Shown piece after piece: positions 26,153 through 33,161 of a DNA stretch of 33,161 nt. Position 1 is the stretch's first letter. Every line of letters starts with the position of its first letter. This DNA comes from an uncultured Porphyromonas sp. (GTDB taxonomy: Bacteria > Bacteroidota > Bacteroidia > Bacteroidales > Porphyromonadaceae). The translations under genes and the position numbers were made by a program. The notes beneath the pieces are model-generated. The model made no database searches and was not told where the DNA came from. It worked only from the letters and a program-made list of their open reading frames with translations. The stretch lies in NCBI GenBank assembly GCA_902490315.1, contig CABUDK010000009.1, positions 1 to 33,161 of the forward strand, read 5' to 3'.

Positions 26153-26877
26153 CGACCACGCCCCTACTAACCATCATCACCATCTGCTACAATGCGGAGG
26201 CAACCATCGCGCCCACGCTGCGTAGCCTTGCCGAGCAAAGTGACCAAAGCTTTGAGTACCTCGTCATAGACGGAGCTTCCCAAGACAAGACGCTCTCGCT
26301 CGTCCAGACACTCTACCCTCGTGCTACCGTCCACTCCGAGCCCGATCATGGGCTATACGATGCGATGAATAAAGGGTTGCGTCATGCCACCGGCACCTAC
26401 ATCTGGTATCTCAATGCGGGCGATACGCTCCGCACGCCCGACACGGTCCGCACCGTCTGCGCTGCTCTTGAGACGCACCAGCCCGACCTCCTCTATGGCG
26501 ACACGATGATTGTAGACGGAACCTACCAGGACCTACATCCTCGTCGGTTGCGCCCGCCCCATCAGTTGACGCAGCGCTCCTTTGCCAATGGTATGCTCAT
26601 CTGCCACCAAGCCTTCATACCACGACGCAAGCTCGCTCCGCTCTACGATCTGCGCTATCGCTACTCGGCAGACTACGACTGGTGCATCAAGATCATCGAC
26701 GCTATCCATAGCCAATACCGCATCGACGACTATCTCGTCAACTACCTTAACGAAGGGGTCACTACACGCAACCATCGCGCCTCACTCCTCGAACGGCTCC
26801 GCATCATGGTTCGGAGGTACGGTTGGTTCACCGCCCTAACACGACACGTCAGCTTCCTCTTCTGCCGTCAGCGCTAA
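26149..26877 (+). CDS. Glycosyltransferase, family 2
   Basis: A 242-residue GT-A fold transferase. It begins LLTIITICYNAEATIAPTL, followed by YLVIDGASQDKT, then SEPDHGLYDAMNKGL and WYLNAGDTL, a set of motifs shared with WcaE-like GT2 proteins of polysaccharide clusters. SADYDWCIKI lies in the acceptor half. It shares ATGA with the GT4 gene upstream. Its stop codon directly abuts the stop codon of the convergent porW-like gene, with no spacer and no visible terminator. Confidence 0.88.
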   Translation: MTTTPLLTIITICYNAEATIAPTLRSLAEQSDQSFEYLVIDGASQDKTLSLVQTLYPRATVHSEPDHGLYDAMNKGLRHATGTYIWYLNAGDTLRTPDTVRTVCAALETHQPDLLYGDTMIVDGTYQDLHPRRLRPPHQLTQRSFANGMLICHQAFIPRRKLAPLYDLRYRYSADYDWCIKIIDAIHSQYRIDDYLVNYLNEGVTTRNHRASLLERLRIMVRRYGWFTALTRHVSFLFCRQR

Positions 26878-29800
26878 CTAACGGCGCTGTTTCTGTTGCT
26901 CTTTCTGCTGTGCCTCTCGCTCTTTGAGTTTGCGACAGCGCTCCTCCTCGAGTGCCTTGAGACGCTTCTGACGCTCTTTCTCCTGCTGGCGCAGTTGCTC
27001 CTTGCGTGCTTTCTCCTGAGCACGACGCTCAGCCTCCACACGCTTGATCTGCTCCTGACGCAGTTGCTCCTGGCGGCGTTGCTCTTCGCGGCGAGCCTTG
27101 AGCTCCGCATCGCGCTGACGCTGACGCTCCTTGAGTTGCTCCTCACGCTCACGATTCGCCTGACGCTCTTGTGCTTTACGCTCGCGCTCCATCTGCTTTA
27201 AGTCTTCAGGAGTCACTTGTCGTGCCTTTTGGATCGTGGTGCGTTGATCCTGTACAGGCATCGTATCTTCAGGCTTTTGCAGTAAGCTGTCAAGCTGCAG
27301 CTCCACCGCAGGCAGAGCGATCCGCGAGCGATCTATCTCGAAGGTGATCGGCTTATCGACGGCTGGCATGACGGGCGTAGCGACCGTATCGCTCTTCACC
27401 GGCTTCTCTTCTTGCAAGCCTGTGAGGAGGAGCCAGCGATCTACGAGATAGTGCGCTGCGGGGTAAAGCTCGACCAAGCTATCAGCTACAAAGGTCATAT
27501 AGTCGCCGATGCTCTTGGCGCCCGTAGCGACCTGATGGTAGTTGTCGTCGGTCATAACGAGCAGCAACGCCGAACTATCCAAAGCGGAGAGATAGCCCTC
27601 AGGACTATAAGCCCGAGTCACGTACTGCCATGCGACAGTGGCCGAGGGTAGGTCGCTGATGGTCACGAGGGTCTCATGCTCCGAGGGTGCAAAAGCTACG
27701 GGCAAGATGTAATCGGTGAACTGAGCGTAGTTGAAGCTCTCGACGGCGAAGCGCAGAGAGCGCTCCAGAGCGTCGCCTCGCTGTCGTACTATCAGCAAAG
27801 CTTGGTACTTGTCGCTACGCTTTCCGATGGTAAAAGGTTGCTCCGCCAAGGTCCCTGCAACGCTATCCTGCGACGCAATGCGCAGATCCCAAGCGATGCC
27901 TTGGTAGCCACCCTGAGCGATGTGCGCTCCACGCAACAGACGCTGGAGCATCTCCTGAGCGAGTACGGCGACCTCCTCTTTAGGATAAGATGTGGTGAGC
28001 GACTCAAGCCCCTTTCTAAAGGCGGCTTCGTCACCCTGCAAGACATAGCTGAGCGCATTGACAAAGGCAAACTGAGGCAAGGTCTCTGAGAGCGGATAGG
28101 ACTCAGCCGTCTCACGATATAGCCGCTGCACCTCTCGTGACCTGCCTGCTAAGTAAGCATTGAAGGCTTGGTCATAGAGTCGCTCGTCAGCCCCGATGTT
28201 GGCGCGTAGCTTGGCTATGTAGTTAGGATCTTGTAGTGTGACGGCAAGTGGGTCTTCGGGTAGCTCGGCGAGCAACTTGCGTCGCCACGGCTCAGCCCGG
28301 TCTGCCCGCTCTAGTCGCTGATAGAGCATGTAGAGCGTGTAGTATATGGAGGCTCTGTCAGCGTACTCGGGGTAGCGTCTGAGCAGGTCTTCGTAGCTCT
28401 TGACCGCCTCTTCGAAGCGCTCCATCTGTTCGTTGAACGCTTTGCCCATACCGACCAGCGCCGTCTGAATAATCTCATCCGAAGCGGCGATCTGCTCGGG
28501 CGTGATGGGGAGCTTGGAGAGGTAATACTCCCTCTGGAGGGGATCTTGGTCTGCGGGTAAGCTATCGGTGGCAGAGGAGAGGCTATCCGTAGGAGATGCC
28601 ACTGAAGACAATGAGTCAGCGGGTGCTTCGCCAGTCTCACCCATCTGAGCTGTGGGGGCGCTCGCATCAAAGGAGATCTGCTTATTACGTCTCCGCCAGT
28701 CGTCTGCCAGTGGACGCTTGCCCCACTTGCGCTCGAAGAGGTCCTTACCCTGAGCCACTAGCGTAGGATTGTAGAAGTAGCTCTTGCCATTGCCACCACC
28801 CGCCATCGGGGGAGGCGTACCGACACCGCCAGGGCGACCTCCGCCAGGCATATTGATGTCAGCTTGCTGGTTGAGCGCTTCGTTTTGTCCTTGTTGTTCA
28901 GCGAGTAACTCTTGCTTGCGTGCCTCTTCCTGCGCCTTCTTGTAAGCCGTGATGAGACTGTCCGCATAGGCCAACCGCTCCGCCTCTGGGAGTGCCGCAA
29001 CGCGCCGCAGGCTGTCCTGTTCGTAGACTTGCTGAGCAAAGGAGACTAGCTGGTCCAGATCGGCCGAGAGCTTGGTCACAGCCTCGTAACGCGGATGACT
29101 TTTTTCGATGACCCCTGCTGCACCTGCATAGGCTTCTTGTGCCTTGAGATAGTTGTTTTGCGCTAAGTAAATGTCGCCTAGATGAAGTTGACAAAGCATA
29201 TAGTCGAACCTGCGCTGGGTGCTCTGCTCCACGCCATGCATAAAGGCGGTAACGGCATGTGTCGTGTCGGGGATCGCCAGGTAAAGGCGTCCCTGCGTGA
29301 GGTATATTTGGTCGACGAGCTCTTTGTTCTTGTCTCTATGTGCCAAACGCTCTAGACGCCGGATGACTCGCTGCGGATTGCCCTGCGCCTCGATCTCTAG
29401 GCGACGCATCGTGGCGGCAAACTCCAGCGGATAAGGTGGTGCCAGACGTATCACACGCCCGAAAGCTTGAGAGGCGTCGCTCCAGCGACCTTCATTGCTG
29501 TAGAGCTGTCCTAAGAGGTAGTAGAGCCTAGCTCGCTGAGCTTTGATCGGCTTGCGATCAATCGTCTGCTGCAGGTAAGAGATAGCTGAGAGCGTGTCGC
29601 CCTGCTTGAGAGCTAGCTCCGTCTCCGCTAGCGGATAGGCCTTGCTACGACTTTTGTAGATGCCATCTTCGGGTAGGTTGCTCAGTATCTCGTTCGCCTC
29701 GCCTACCCAGCCTAGAGCAAGGTAGCAGCGAGCCTGCCAGATGCGCGCTTCGTCCCGCACCTTATCCTCCGTACTGTAGAGCCGCGTCATATAGGAGAAG

Positions 29801-30327
29801 GTCGCCAGCGCCTCCATGAAGTGCCCTCCGTAAAACTGCGCCTCCCCGACCATCATCCAGGCATTGTGCAGGAAGGGGTTGTACTCCATCTTGTTGTAAA
29901 AAGCCTTCTTCTTCGGATTGCGCAGGAGGTCTTCTCGCGAAATCTTCGGCTTCGTACGGATTGAGTGCTCACGGATCGCCTTTTGTCCTTTTTCGATCGC
30001 TTTACCTAGCGAACCGCCCACGGCTGTCTCCTCTGACGACTCCGTCTCGGCTGTGCGTGTGATGGGATCGGGGACCAGTAGCTCTGTGTAGCTCTCCGAC
30101 AGGTCGTGGTAGAGCGCTTTGTACCCCTCGTTGAAAGCTAGCTGACCGTTGTGATAGACGTTGTAGCGTGTGGTCAGATTGTGGTAAAAGCGCGAAGCAC
30201 TATCGTTGCGCTTGGTGCTACAGCCCACAGCACTGCCCAAGACGCACAGCAAAGCTACCACTACGCCTAGACATCGCTTAGTGCGCAGTGGTAGCTTACC
30301 ACGATAAGATGTGTCTCTGTCTGCCAC
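26878..30327 (-). CDS. porW: PorW/SprE-like TPR lipoprotein of the type IX secretion system
   Basis: A 1149-residue protein starting at GTG. The lipobox GSAVGC places lipidated Cys at 36. The region right after it, SRFYHNLTTRYNVYHNGQLA, is the hallmark start of SprE (Flavobacterium) and PorW (P. gingivalis), a periplasmic lipoprotein linking the T9SS motor and outer-membrane parts. Many TPR-like helical repeats fill about 60-420 and 590-790 (for example HNAWMMVGEAQFYGGHFMEAL). A glycine/proline-rich stretch lies near 495-515 and a second low-complexity Ser/Thr/Asp stretch near 560-590. The last 110 residues are Glu/Arg/Gln-rich coiled coil. It fits the T9SS-sorted protease in the same window. 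The gene is monocistronic by promoter position. Confidence 0.88.
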   Translation of the reverse strand: MADRDTSYRGKLPLRTKRCLGVVVALLCVLGSAVGCSTKRNDSASRFYHNLTTRYNVYHNGQLAFNEGYKALYHDLSESYTELLVPDPITRTAETESSEETAVGGSLGKAIEKGQKAIREHSIRTKPKISREDLLRNPKKKAFYNKMEYNPFLHNAWMMVGEAQFYGGHFMEALATFSYMTRLYSTEDKVRDEARIWQARCYLALGWVGEANEILSNLPEDGIYKSRSKAYPLAETELALKQGDTLSAISYLQQTIDRKPIKAQRARLYYLLGQLYSNEGRWSDASQAFGRVIRLAPPYPLEFAATMRRLEIEAQGNPQRVIRRLERLAHRDKNKELVDQIYLTQGRLYLAIPDTTHAVTAFMHGVEQSTQRRFDYMLCQLHLGDIYLAQNNYLKAQEAYAGAAGVIEKSHPRYEAVTKLSADLDQLVSFAQQVYEQDSLRRVAALPEAERLAYADSLITAYKKAQEEARKQELLAEQQGQNEALNQQADINMPGGGRPGGVGTPPPMAGGGNGKSYFYNPTLVAQGKDLFERKWGKRPLADDWRRRNKQISFDASAPTAQMGETGEAPADSLSSVASPTDSLSSATDSLPADQDPLQREYYLSKLPITPEQIAASDEIIQTALVGMGKAFNEQMERFEEAVKSYEDLLRRYPEYADRASIYYTLYMLYQRLERADRAEPWRRKLLAELPEDPLAVTLQDPNYIAKLRANIGADERLYDQAFNAYLAGRSREVQRLYRETAESYPLSETLPQFAFVNALSYVLQGDEAAFRKGLESLTTSYPKEEVAVLAQEMLQRLLRGAHIAQGGYQGIAWDLRIASQDSVAGTLAEQPFTIGKRSDKYQALLIVRQRGDALERSLRFAVESFNYAQFTDYILPVAFAPSEHETLVTISDLPSATVAWQYVTRAYSPEGYLSALDSSALLLVMTDDNYHQVATGAKSIGDYMTFVADSLVELYPAAHYLVDRWLLLTGLQEEKPVKSDTVATPVMPAVDKPITFEIDRSRIALPAVELQLDSLLQKPEDTMPVQDQRTTIQKARQVTPEDLKQMERERKAQERQANREREEQLKERQRQRDAELKARREEQRRQEQLRQEQIKRVEAERRAQEKARKEQLRQQEKERQKRLKALEEERCRKLKEREAQQKEQQKQRR

Positions 30328-30386
30328 GCTTACAATTAAGTTCTAATCCTTAGGGAGCGTATCTATGCTACAATCCCCTACTCTCA

Positions 30387-30394
30387 CAAACGTA
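30387..30394 (-). promoter_or_regulatory. -7 element TACGTTTG for porW-like gene
   Basis: Minus-strand TAnnTTTG match, 59 bases before the GTG start. It lies in the 96-bp gap after the upstream operon, so porW can be expressed independently. Confidence 0.55.
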
Positions 30395-30423
30395 CCAGAC
30401 CTTATATATATTGTACTATGCGC

Positions 30424-30912
30424 CTACCGTGTGACCAACTGCAAGATCTCAGGCGGGAGCAAGATGCCACGCATCGAGAGACTCTTGAGCCACCCCTCAT
30501 AGTCGGTCTCGAGGAGCGTCTCGGCCACCTCGCGGAGCATCGCTAGCTCCGCATCGGTGTAGCTCTCTATAGGGCGGTGCGCCAAGACGTCCAGCTCCTC
30601 GTCGTCGTAGTAGACGATCCGAGGGGCGCGTCTTATCGCTTTCTCAGCCTCGGAGCAAGAGTCCGTACAGCTAGCACAAGCGGTCGCATCATCAGCACAG
30701 CGACTCGTTTCGGACTCGTCAGAGAGTGACTTTCTCAGTTCACGCTCCACCTCGCCGAGGGCAGAGCCTAGAGCTGACTCCTCAGTCGTCTGCGAGCTTT
30801 GCTGTGAAGCGTCGTTCGCGCCACGAGACTTCTGTCGCTCCGACCAGCGGACGAGCAGATGCACGATCAGTCCTATCGCTATGGATAGAAAAAAGATCTC
30901 TAGAGCCTCCAT
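30424..30912 (-). CDS. Small single-pass membrane protein of unknown function
   Basis: A 162-residue protein I cannot name. One N-terminal transmembrane helix (IFFLSIAIGLIVHLLVRW, about 6-23) is followed by a polar Ser/Glu-rich linker with a Cys-rich patch (four Cys in CADDATACASCTDSC, about 64-78). The C-terminal domain (YYDDEELDVLAHRPIESYTD...GWLKSLSMRGILLPPEILQL) looks conserved and helical, possibly cytosolic. It starts 19 bp after rpiB and is probably cotranscribed with it. Similar short genes may occur next to rpiB in other Bacteroidales, but that is from memory. Confidence 0.7.
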   Translation of the reverse strand: MEALEIFFLSIAIGLIVHLLVRWSERQKSRGANDASQQSSQTTEESALGSALGEVERELRKSLSDESETSRCADDATACASCTDSCSEAEKAIRRAPRIVYYDDEELDVLAHRPIESYTDAELAMLREVAETLLETDYEGWLKSLSMRGILLPPEILQLVTR

Positions 30913-30931
30913 AGCTCAGCTTCAAAAGGCA

Positions 30932-31369
30932 CTAGCAGGTGGGTAGTGCTATCTTGTCAATGCGCTCCTTGTGACGACCGCCCTCAAAGGGGGTGTCGAG
31001 GAACGCATGCAGACAGCGCTCAGCCTCCGCAGTCTCTATGAAGCGTGCCGGCATGACCAGCACATTAGCATCATTGTGCGCCCGGATGAGCTTAGCAATA
31101 TCCTCGTTCCAAGCGAGCCCTGCACGGATGACGTTATACTTATTAAGCGTCATAGCCATGCCATTGCCCGTACCGCAGATAGCAATACCACGATCTACCG
31201 TACCCATCTGTACCGCAAAAGCAAGCTGATGCGCATAGTCTGGATAGTCACAGCGCTCCTCCGAATGAGTACCGTAGTCGACACACTCGATCTGCATGGC
31301 GGCGAGCCACTCTTTGACCTGCTCTTTGAGCTGATAGCCGGCGTGGTCTGAGCAAATACCTAGTTTCAT
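30932..31369 (-). CDS. rpiB: Ribose-5-phosphate isomerase B
   Basis: A 145-residue RpiB/LacAB-family enzyme interconverting ribose 5-phosphate and ribulose 5-phosphate. Family motifs are MKLGICSDHAGYQLKE, DYPDYAHQLA, the active-site loop ICGTGNGMAMTLNKY with the catalytic Cys, and RAHNDANVLVMPARF with the ring-opening His. It lies 26 bp after the arginine decarboxylase gene on the same strand. Confidence 0.95.
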   Translation of the reverse strand: MKLGICSDHAGYQLKEQVKEWLAAMQIECVDYGTHSEERCDYPDYAHQLAFAVQMGTVDRGIAICGTGNGMAMTLNKYNVIRAGLAWNEDIAKLIRAHNDANVLVMPARFIETAEAERCLHAFLDTPFEGGRHKERIDKIALPTC

Positions 31370-31395
31370 AAGACTATTTCTCTATATCGTTTCGA

Positions 31396-31950
31396 TTAAT
31401 CCTCATCCTTCATAGGAGACTCAGGAAGCACGAAGTCTACGAAGCAAAGCCCTGCTAGTGCCGTACCGTAGCGCTTGGTCACCGTGATACCCTCCGTGAT
31501 GAAGTTGAGCTCACCGAGGTAGTACTGACTGTATGTGTTCTGGTGCAGATCGTTGATGACACGTATCAGACGAGACTCTAGCTCCTCGATACGGTAGCGA
31601 CCGCTCACTTCGCAGACGAGCCCACCAGCCTTCTCGTCGAAGTTTTCATCCTTGTACATCCAGGCGTAGACGACACCAGCGCTGACGAACTCATCTTGTA
31701 TACCGTGCGAGACAGACATAATCGTCTTGAGCTCTGAGCCAAAGGGAGGCATATCTACCTCATCGGGAGATACGAGTCGAGCCGTAGCTGGGAGGACGGA
31801 GGAGTAGACCATTATATTATAGTCGGCGATACCAGCATCGTAGAGTGCCATGTGGTAGGAGCCTGCATGCTTCTCAAGGTCGGACTCACCGCTACCTTTT
31901 GTCGTGAAGAATGTATTGGGGATCAAGTTCCCGTAGTACTTGTTGCTCAT
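31396..31950 (-). CDS. Pyruvoyl-dependent arginine decarboxylase
   Basis: A 184-residue PvlArgDC-family protein that converts arginine to agmatine, for polyamine synthesis or acid resistance. The chain is expected to cleave itself at the Ser-Ser of MVYSSVLPATARL, turning the second Ser into the pyruvoyl cofactor. Upstream TTKGSGESDLEKHAGSYHMA and downstream EFVSAGVVYAWMY are family segments. It is the first gene of a unit with rpiB and the small membrane protein. Family is clear; whether the physiological substrate is arginine is inferred. Confidence 0.9.
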   Translation of the reverse strand: MSNKYYGNLIPNTFFTTKGSGESDLEKHAGSYHMALYDAGIADYNIMVYSSVLPATARLVSPDEVDMPPFGSELKTIMSVSHGIQDEFVSAGVVYAWMYKDENFDEKAGGLVCEVSGRYRIEELESRLIRVINDLHQNTYSQYYLGELNFITEGITVTKRYGTALAGLCFVDFVLPESPMKDED

Positions 31951-31994
31951 CGTGATAGTTATTTATGAGTTAGGGAATATCTAATTTGCGTGGG

Positions 31995-32002
31995 CAAATA
32001 TA
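31995..32002 (-). promoter_or_regulatory. -7 element TATATTTG for the arginine decarboxylase-rpiB unit
   Basis: Minus-strand TAnnTTTG match, 44 bases before the ATG. A second match, TACGTTTG at 32039-32046, could be an alternative upstream promoter. Confidence 0.58.
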
Positions 32003-32057
32003 CGAAAGTAAGGGGACATAGCCAGGGTAACGCAGTCTCAAACGTATCAACTGTTTC

Positions 32058-32429
32058 TTACTGATGGATCTGTTCTGCCAACCATTCTTTCAAAACAACA
32101 GCATGATTATATTTCTCGTTTTTTGCGCCATACAGCAGGGTCACGTTATGATCGTGCAACTTCTGCACACACAAATCTTTAAACTCCTGTGACGCTGAGT
32201 TCTCGGACAATTCCTGTCTGTATCTCTGTTTAAACTCATCATACCTTTCAGGAGTATGGGAAAACCATCTTCGAAGTTCATTTGATGGAGCGATCTCCTT
32301 AGCCCATAGATCAATTTTAGCATTTTCCTTTTTCATCCCTCGTGGCCATAGTTTGTCCACAAGAACACGAAAACCGTCTGCTTCAACTGGAGTTTGATAG
32401 ATTCGCTTGTATCTCAATTCATTCATCAT
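32058..32429 (-). CDS. DUF488 (YeaO-like) protein
   Basis: About 123 residues from the ATG at 32429. DUF488 motifs are KRIYQTPVEADGFRVLVDKL, then WPRGMKKENAKIDLWAKEIAPS, LRRWFSHTPERYDEFKQRY and TLLYGAKNEKYNHAVVLKEW. The function of the family is unknown. The frame extends upstream to 32474, but that codon sits inside the -7 element, so a start at 32429 (or the adjacent ATG at 32426) is right. An unusually good Shine-Dalgarno AAGGAG lies 7 bases before 32429. The gene looks clearly more A+T-rich than its neighbours, suggesting recent transfer. Confidence 0.9.
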   Translation of the reverse strand: MMNELRYKRIYQTPVEADGFRVLVDKLWPRGMKKENAKIDLWAKEIAPSNELRRWFSHTPERYDEFKQRYRQELSENSASQEFKDLCVQKLHDHNVTLLYGAKNEKYNHAVVLKEWLAEQIHQ

Positions 32430-32436
32430 GTCTTGT

Positions 32437-32442
32437 CTCCTT
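32437..32442 (-). promoter_or_regulatory. Shine-Dalgarno AAGGAG deciding the DUF488 start
   Basis: AAGGAG with 7 bases to ATG 32429, or 10 to ATG 32426. Strong ribosome sites are rare in this window and in Bacteroidota generally. Confidence 0.6.
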
Positions 32443-32471
32443 TTTAAGGTGAATTCTCTCGTGGTTAGAGA

Positions 32472-32479
32472 CAAATGTA
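32472..32479 (-). promoter_or_regulatory. -7 element TACATTTG for DUF488 gene
   Basis: Minus-strand TAnnTTTG match, 42 bases before ATG 32429. Confidence 0.58.
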
Positions 32480-32552
32480 CGAATAAGTCATCATAATACG
32501 ACGCTATAATCGCACTTCATAGCGACTCTTACATCTACGCTGATTCCAATCT

Positions 32553-32715
32553 CTCCCGAGGAAATCGGAAAGCTCCACGGAGCAAACGAAAATTCTCCAC
32601 AGAGAGTCGAAATAAAAGTTCGGAAGAACGAAATGAAACTTCGGAAGAGAGATTTCGAAGTTCCGAAGAATTTGTTCGTTCCTCGCTGGATAATCTCCAA
32701 TCTCCACCGAGGAAT
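32553..32715 (+). repeat. Family B palindrome array (copy 2), about 21-bp period, upstream of DUF438 gene
   Basis: About eight degenerate units: CTCCCGAG, CTCCACGGAG, TCTCCACAGAGA, GTTCGGAAGAAC, CTTCGGAAGAG, GTTCCGAAGAA, TTCCTCGCTGGA and TCTCCACCGAGGA. They are spaced mostly 20-22 bp. The stretch 32619-32690 aligns almost gaplessly with 8706-8777, sharing AAATGAAACTTCGGA and AAGAATTTG at identical spacing. The array fills most of the 500-bp divergent gap between the DUF488 and DUF438 genes. The remainder holds only the two promoters. Confidence 0.75.
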
Positions 32716-32834
32716 TGTCCGATTTCCTTGATAGAGGCATCGACGAACTCATTCTGTCTCGTGCGCCACCCCTGCATTTGCTGATTGAATCTACGGAGGG
32801 GAGGTAGTATGTCTTATAATCTGAGCAAAATATG

Positions 32835-32842
32835 TACATTTG
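32835..32842 (+). promoter_or_regulatory. -7 element TACATTTG for DUF438 gene
   Basis: TAnnTTTG match about 120 bp after the array and 87 bases before the ATG. No -33 TTTG is seen. Confidence 0.55.
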
Positions 32843-32929
32843 CTGGTGACTGGTTAGCCCTAAGGGGAGCCAGCAAGTCTTGATTAGACTTTAGACTGAT
32901 ATAAATTCACTTTAAACAACCAGTGAAAT

Positions 32930-33161
32930 ATGAGCGAATTCATACATAACACACCCGATGAGCGCAAGGCGATGCTCAAGGAGATACTCCTGCGCTTACA
33001 TCAAGGAGAGCAACCCGAAGCTCTCAAGCGACAGCTCTCCACACTCCTCCACGCTATCCCCTACCAAGAGGTCGTCGCTGTCGAGGAGGAGCTGATAGCT
33101 CAGGGGCTACTATCGACAGATGAGATACAGCTCTTTTGCGACCACCACTCAGAGATCCTAG
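32930..33161 (+). CDS. DUF438 domain protein, 3' end outside window
   Basis: The first 77 residues only. KAMLKEILLRLHQGEQPEAL followed by a short link, then VVAVEEELIAQGLLSTDEIQ and LFCDHHSEIL, match the N-terminal DUF438 helical domain. In that family it is usually followed by a hemerythrin-like domain and a PAS domain, giving an iron- or haem-based sensor of about 400-500 residues. Those parts lie beyond the window. It is the first gene after the family B array and has its own promoter. Confidence 0.85.
   Translation, partial: MSEFIHNTPDERKAMLKEILLRLHQGEQPEALKRQLSTLLHAIPYQEVVAVEEELIAQGLLSTDEIQLFCDHHSEIL

Noticed and set aside
26896..27201. Leucine-rich plus-strand frame opposite the porW tail
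   Set aside because: It is the complement of Gln/Glu/Lys codons of the coiled coil; the minus-strand protein is clearly real.
32430..32474. Upstream start of the DUF488 gene at 32474
   Set aside because: That codon lies inside the -7 element; the Shine-Dalgarno points to 32429.
32553..32715. Arrays considered as CRISPR
   Set aside because: Units are 21-22 bp with 6-8-bp spacers that are themselves repeated; there are no unique 30-bp spacers and no cas genes.

Overview
The window reads as chromosome of an anaerobic Bacteroidales bacterium, most likely a Porphyromonas of the non-gingivalis type (P. asaccharolytica/uenonis-like). That placement is an inference from protein families. The supporting signs are a type IX secretion (T9SS) component of the PorW/SprE family, a streptopain-type (C10) protease with a T9SS C-terminal sorting domain, two TonB-dependent receptors with CarboxypepD_reg-like N-termini, an EF-G paralog of the Bacteroidota type, and promoters with the Bacteroidota -7 element TAnnTTTG upstream of almost every transcription unit. 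I see no tRNA, rRNA, CRISPR array, insertion sequence or phage gene.

Layout, left to right. 1-1817: 3' part of an EF-G paralog. 2141-5711: plus-strand operon of a MATE exporter, a membrane-anchored metallophosphoesterase and ferrochelatase (hemH). 5807-8443 (minus): TonB-dependent receptor of the HmuR-like type. 8999-13348: large secreted C10 protease with leucine-rich repeats, five 74-residue tandem repeats and a T9SS sorting domain. 13610-17614: sppA, lpxK, thiL. 18020-21966: strongly codon-biased TonB receptor plus a partner lipoprotein that is not recognisably SusD. 22287-26877: plus-strand operon of serB, a Dabb-domain protein, msrAB and two glycosyltransferases. 26878-30327 (minus): porW/sprE-like lipoprotein. 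30424-31950 (minus): pyruvoyl-dependent arginine decarboxylase, rpiB and a small membrane-anchored unknown. 32058-32429 (minus): DUF488 protein that looks acquired. 32930-end: start of a DUF438 protein.

The most unusual feature is non-coding. Five intergenic regions (about 1944-2115, 8681-8803, 13442-13513, 22053-22201, 32553-32715) carry arrays of short imperfect palindromes with a period of 21-22 bp, close to two helical turns. Every array lies upstream of a TAnnTTTG promoter of a plus-strand gene. The arrays form at least three sequence families: A (GGAAC...GTTCC), B (TTCGGAA-centred) and C (GAAACT..AGTTTC). Families A and B each occur twice, in the same orientation relative to the downstream gene. 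The palindrome sequence changes between families while the period and placement stay the same, which suggests a dispersed regulatory or MITE-like element system. It may be related to the short-tandem-repeat MITE-like elements known in P. gingivalis, but I cannot test that here.

Functional themes: haem and metal acquisition (TonB receptor, HemH), T9SS secretion with a protease cargo, envelope building (LpxK, glycosyltransferases, SppA), and stress repair or metabolism (MsrAB, Dabb, SerB, RpiB, arginine decarboxylase).
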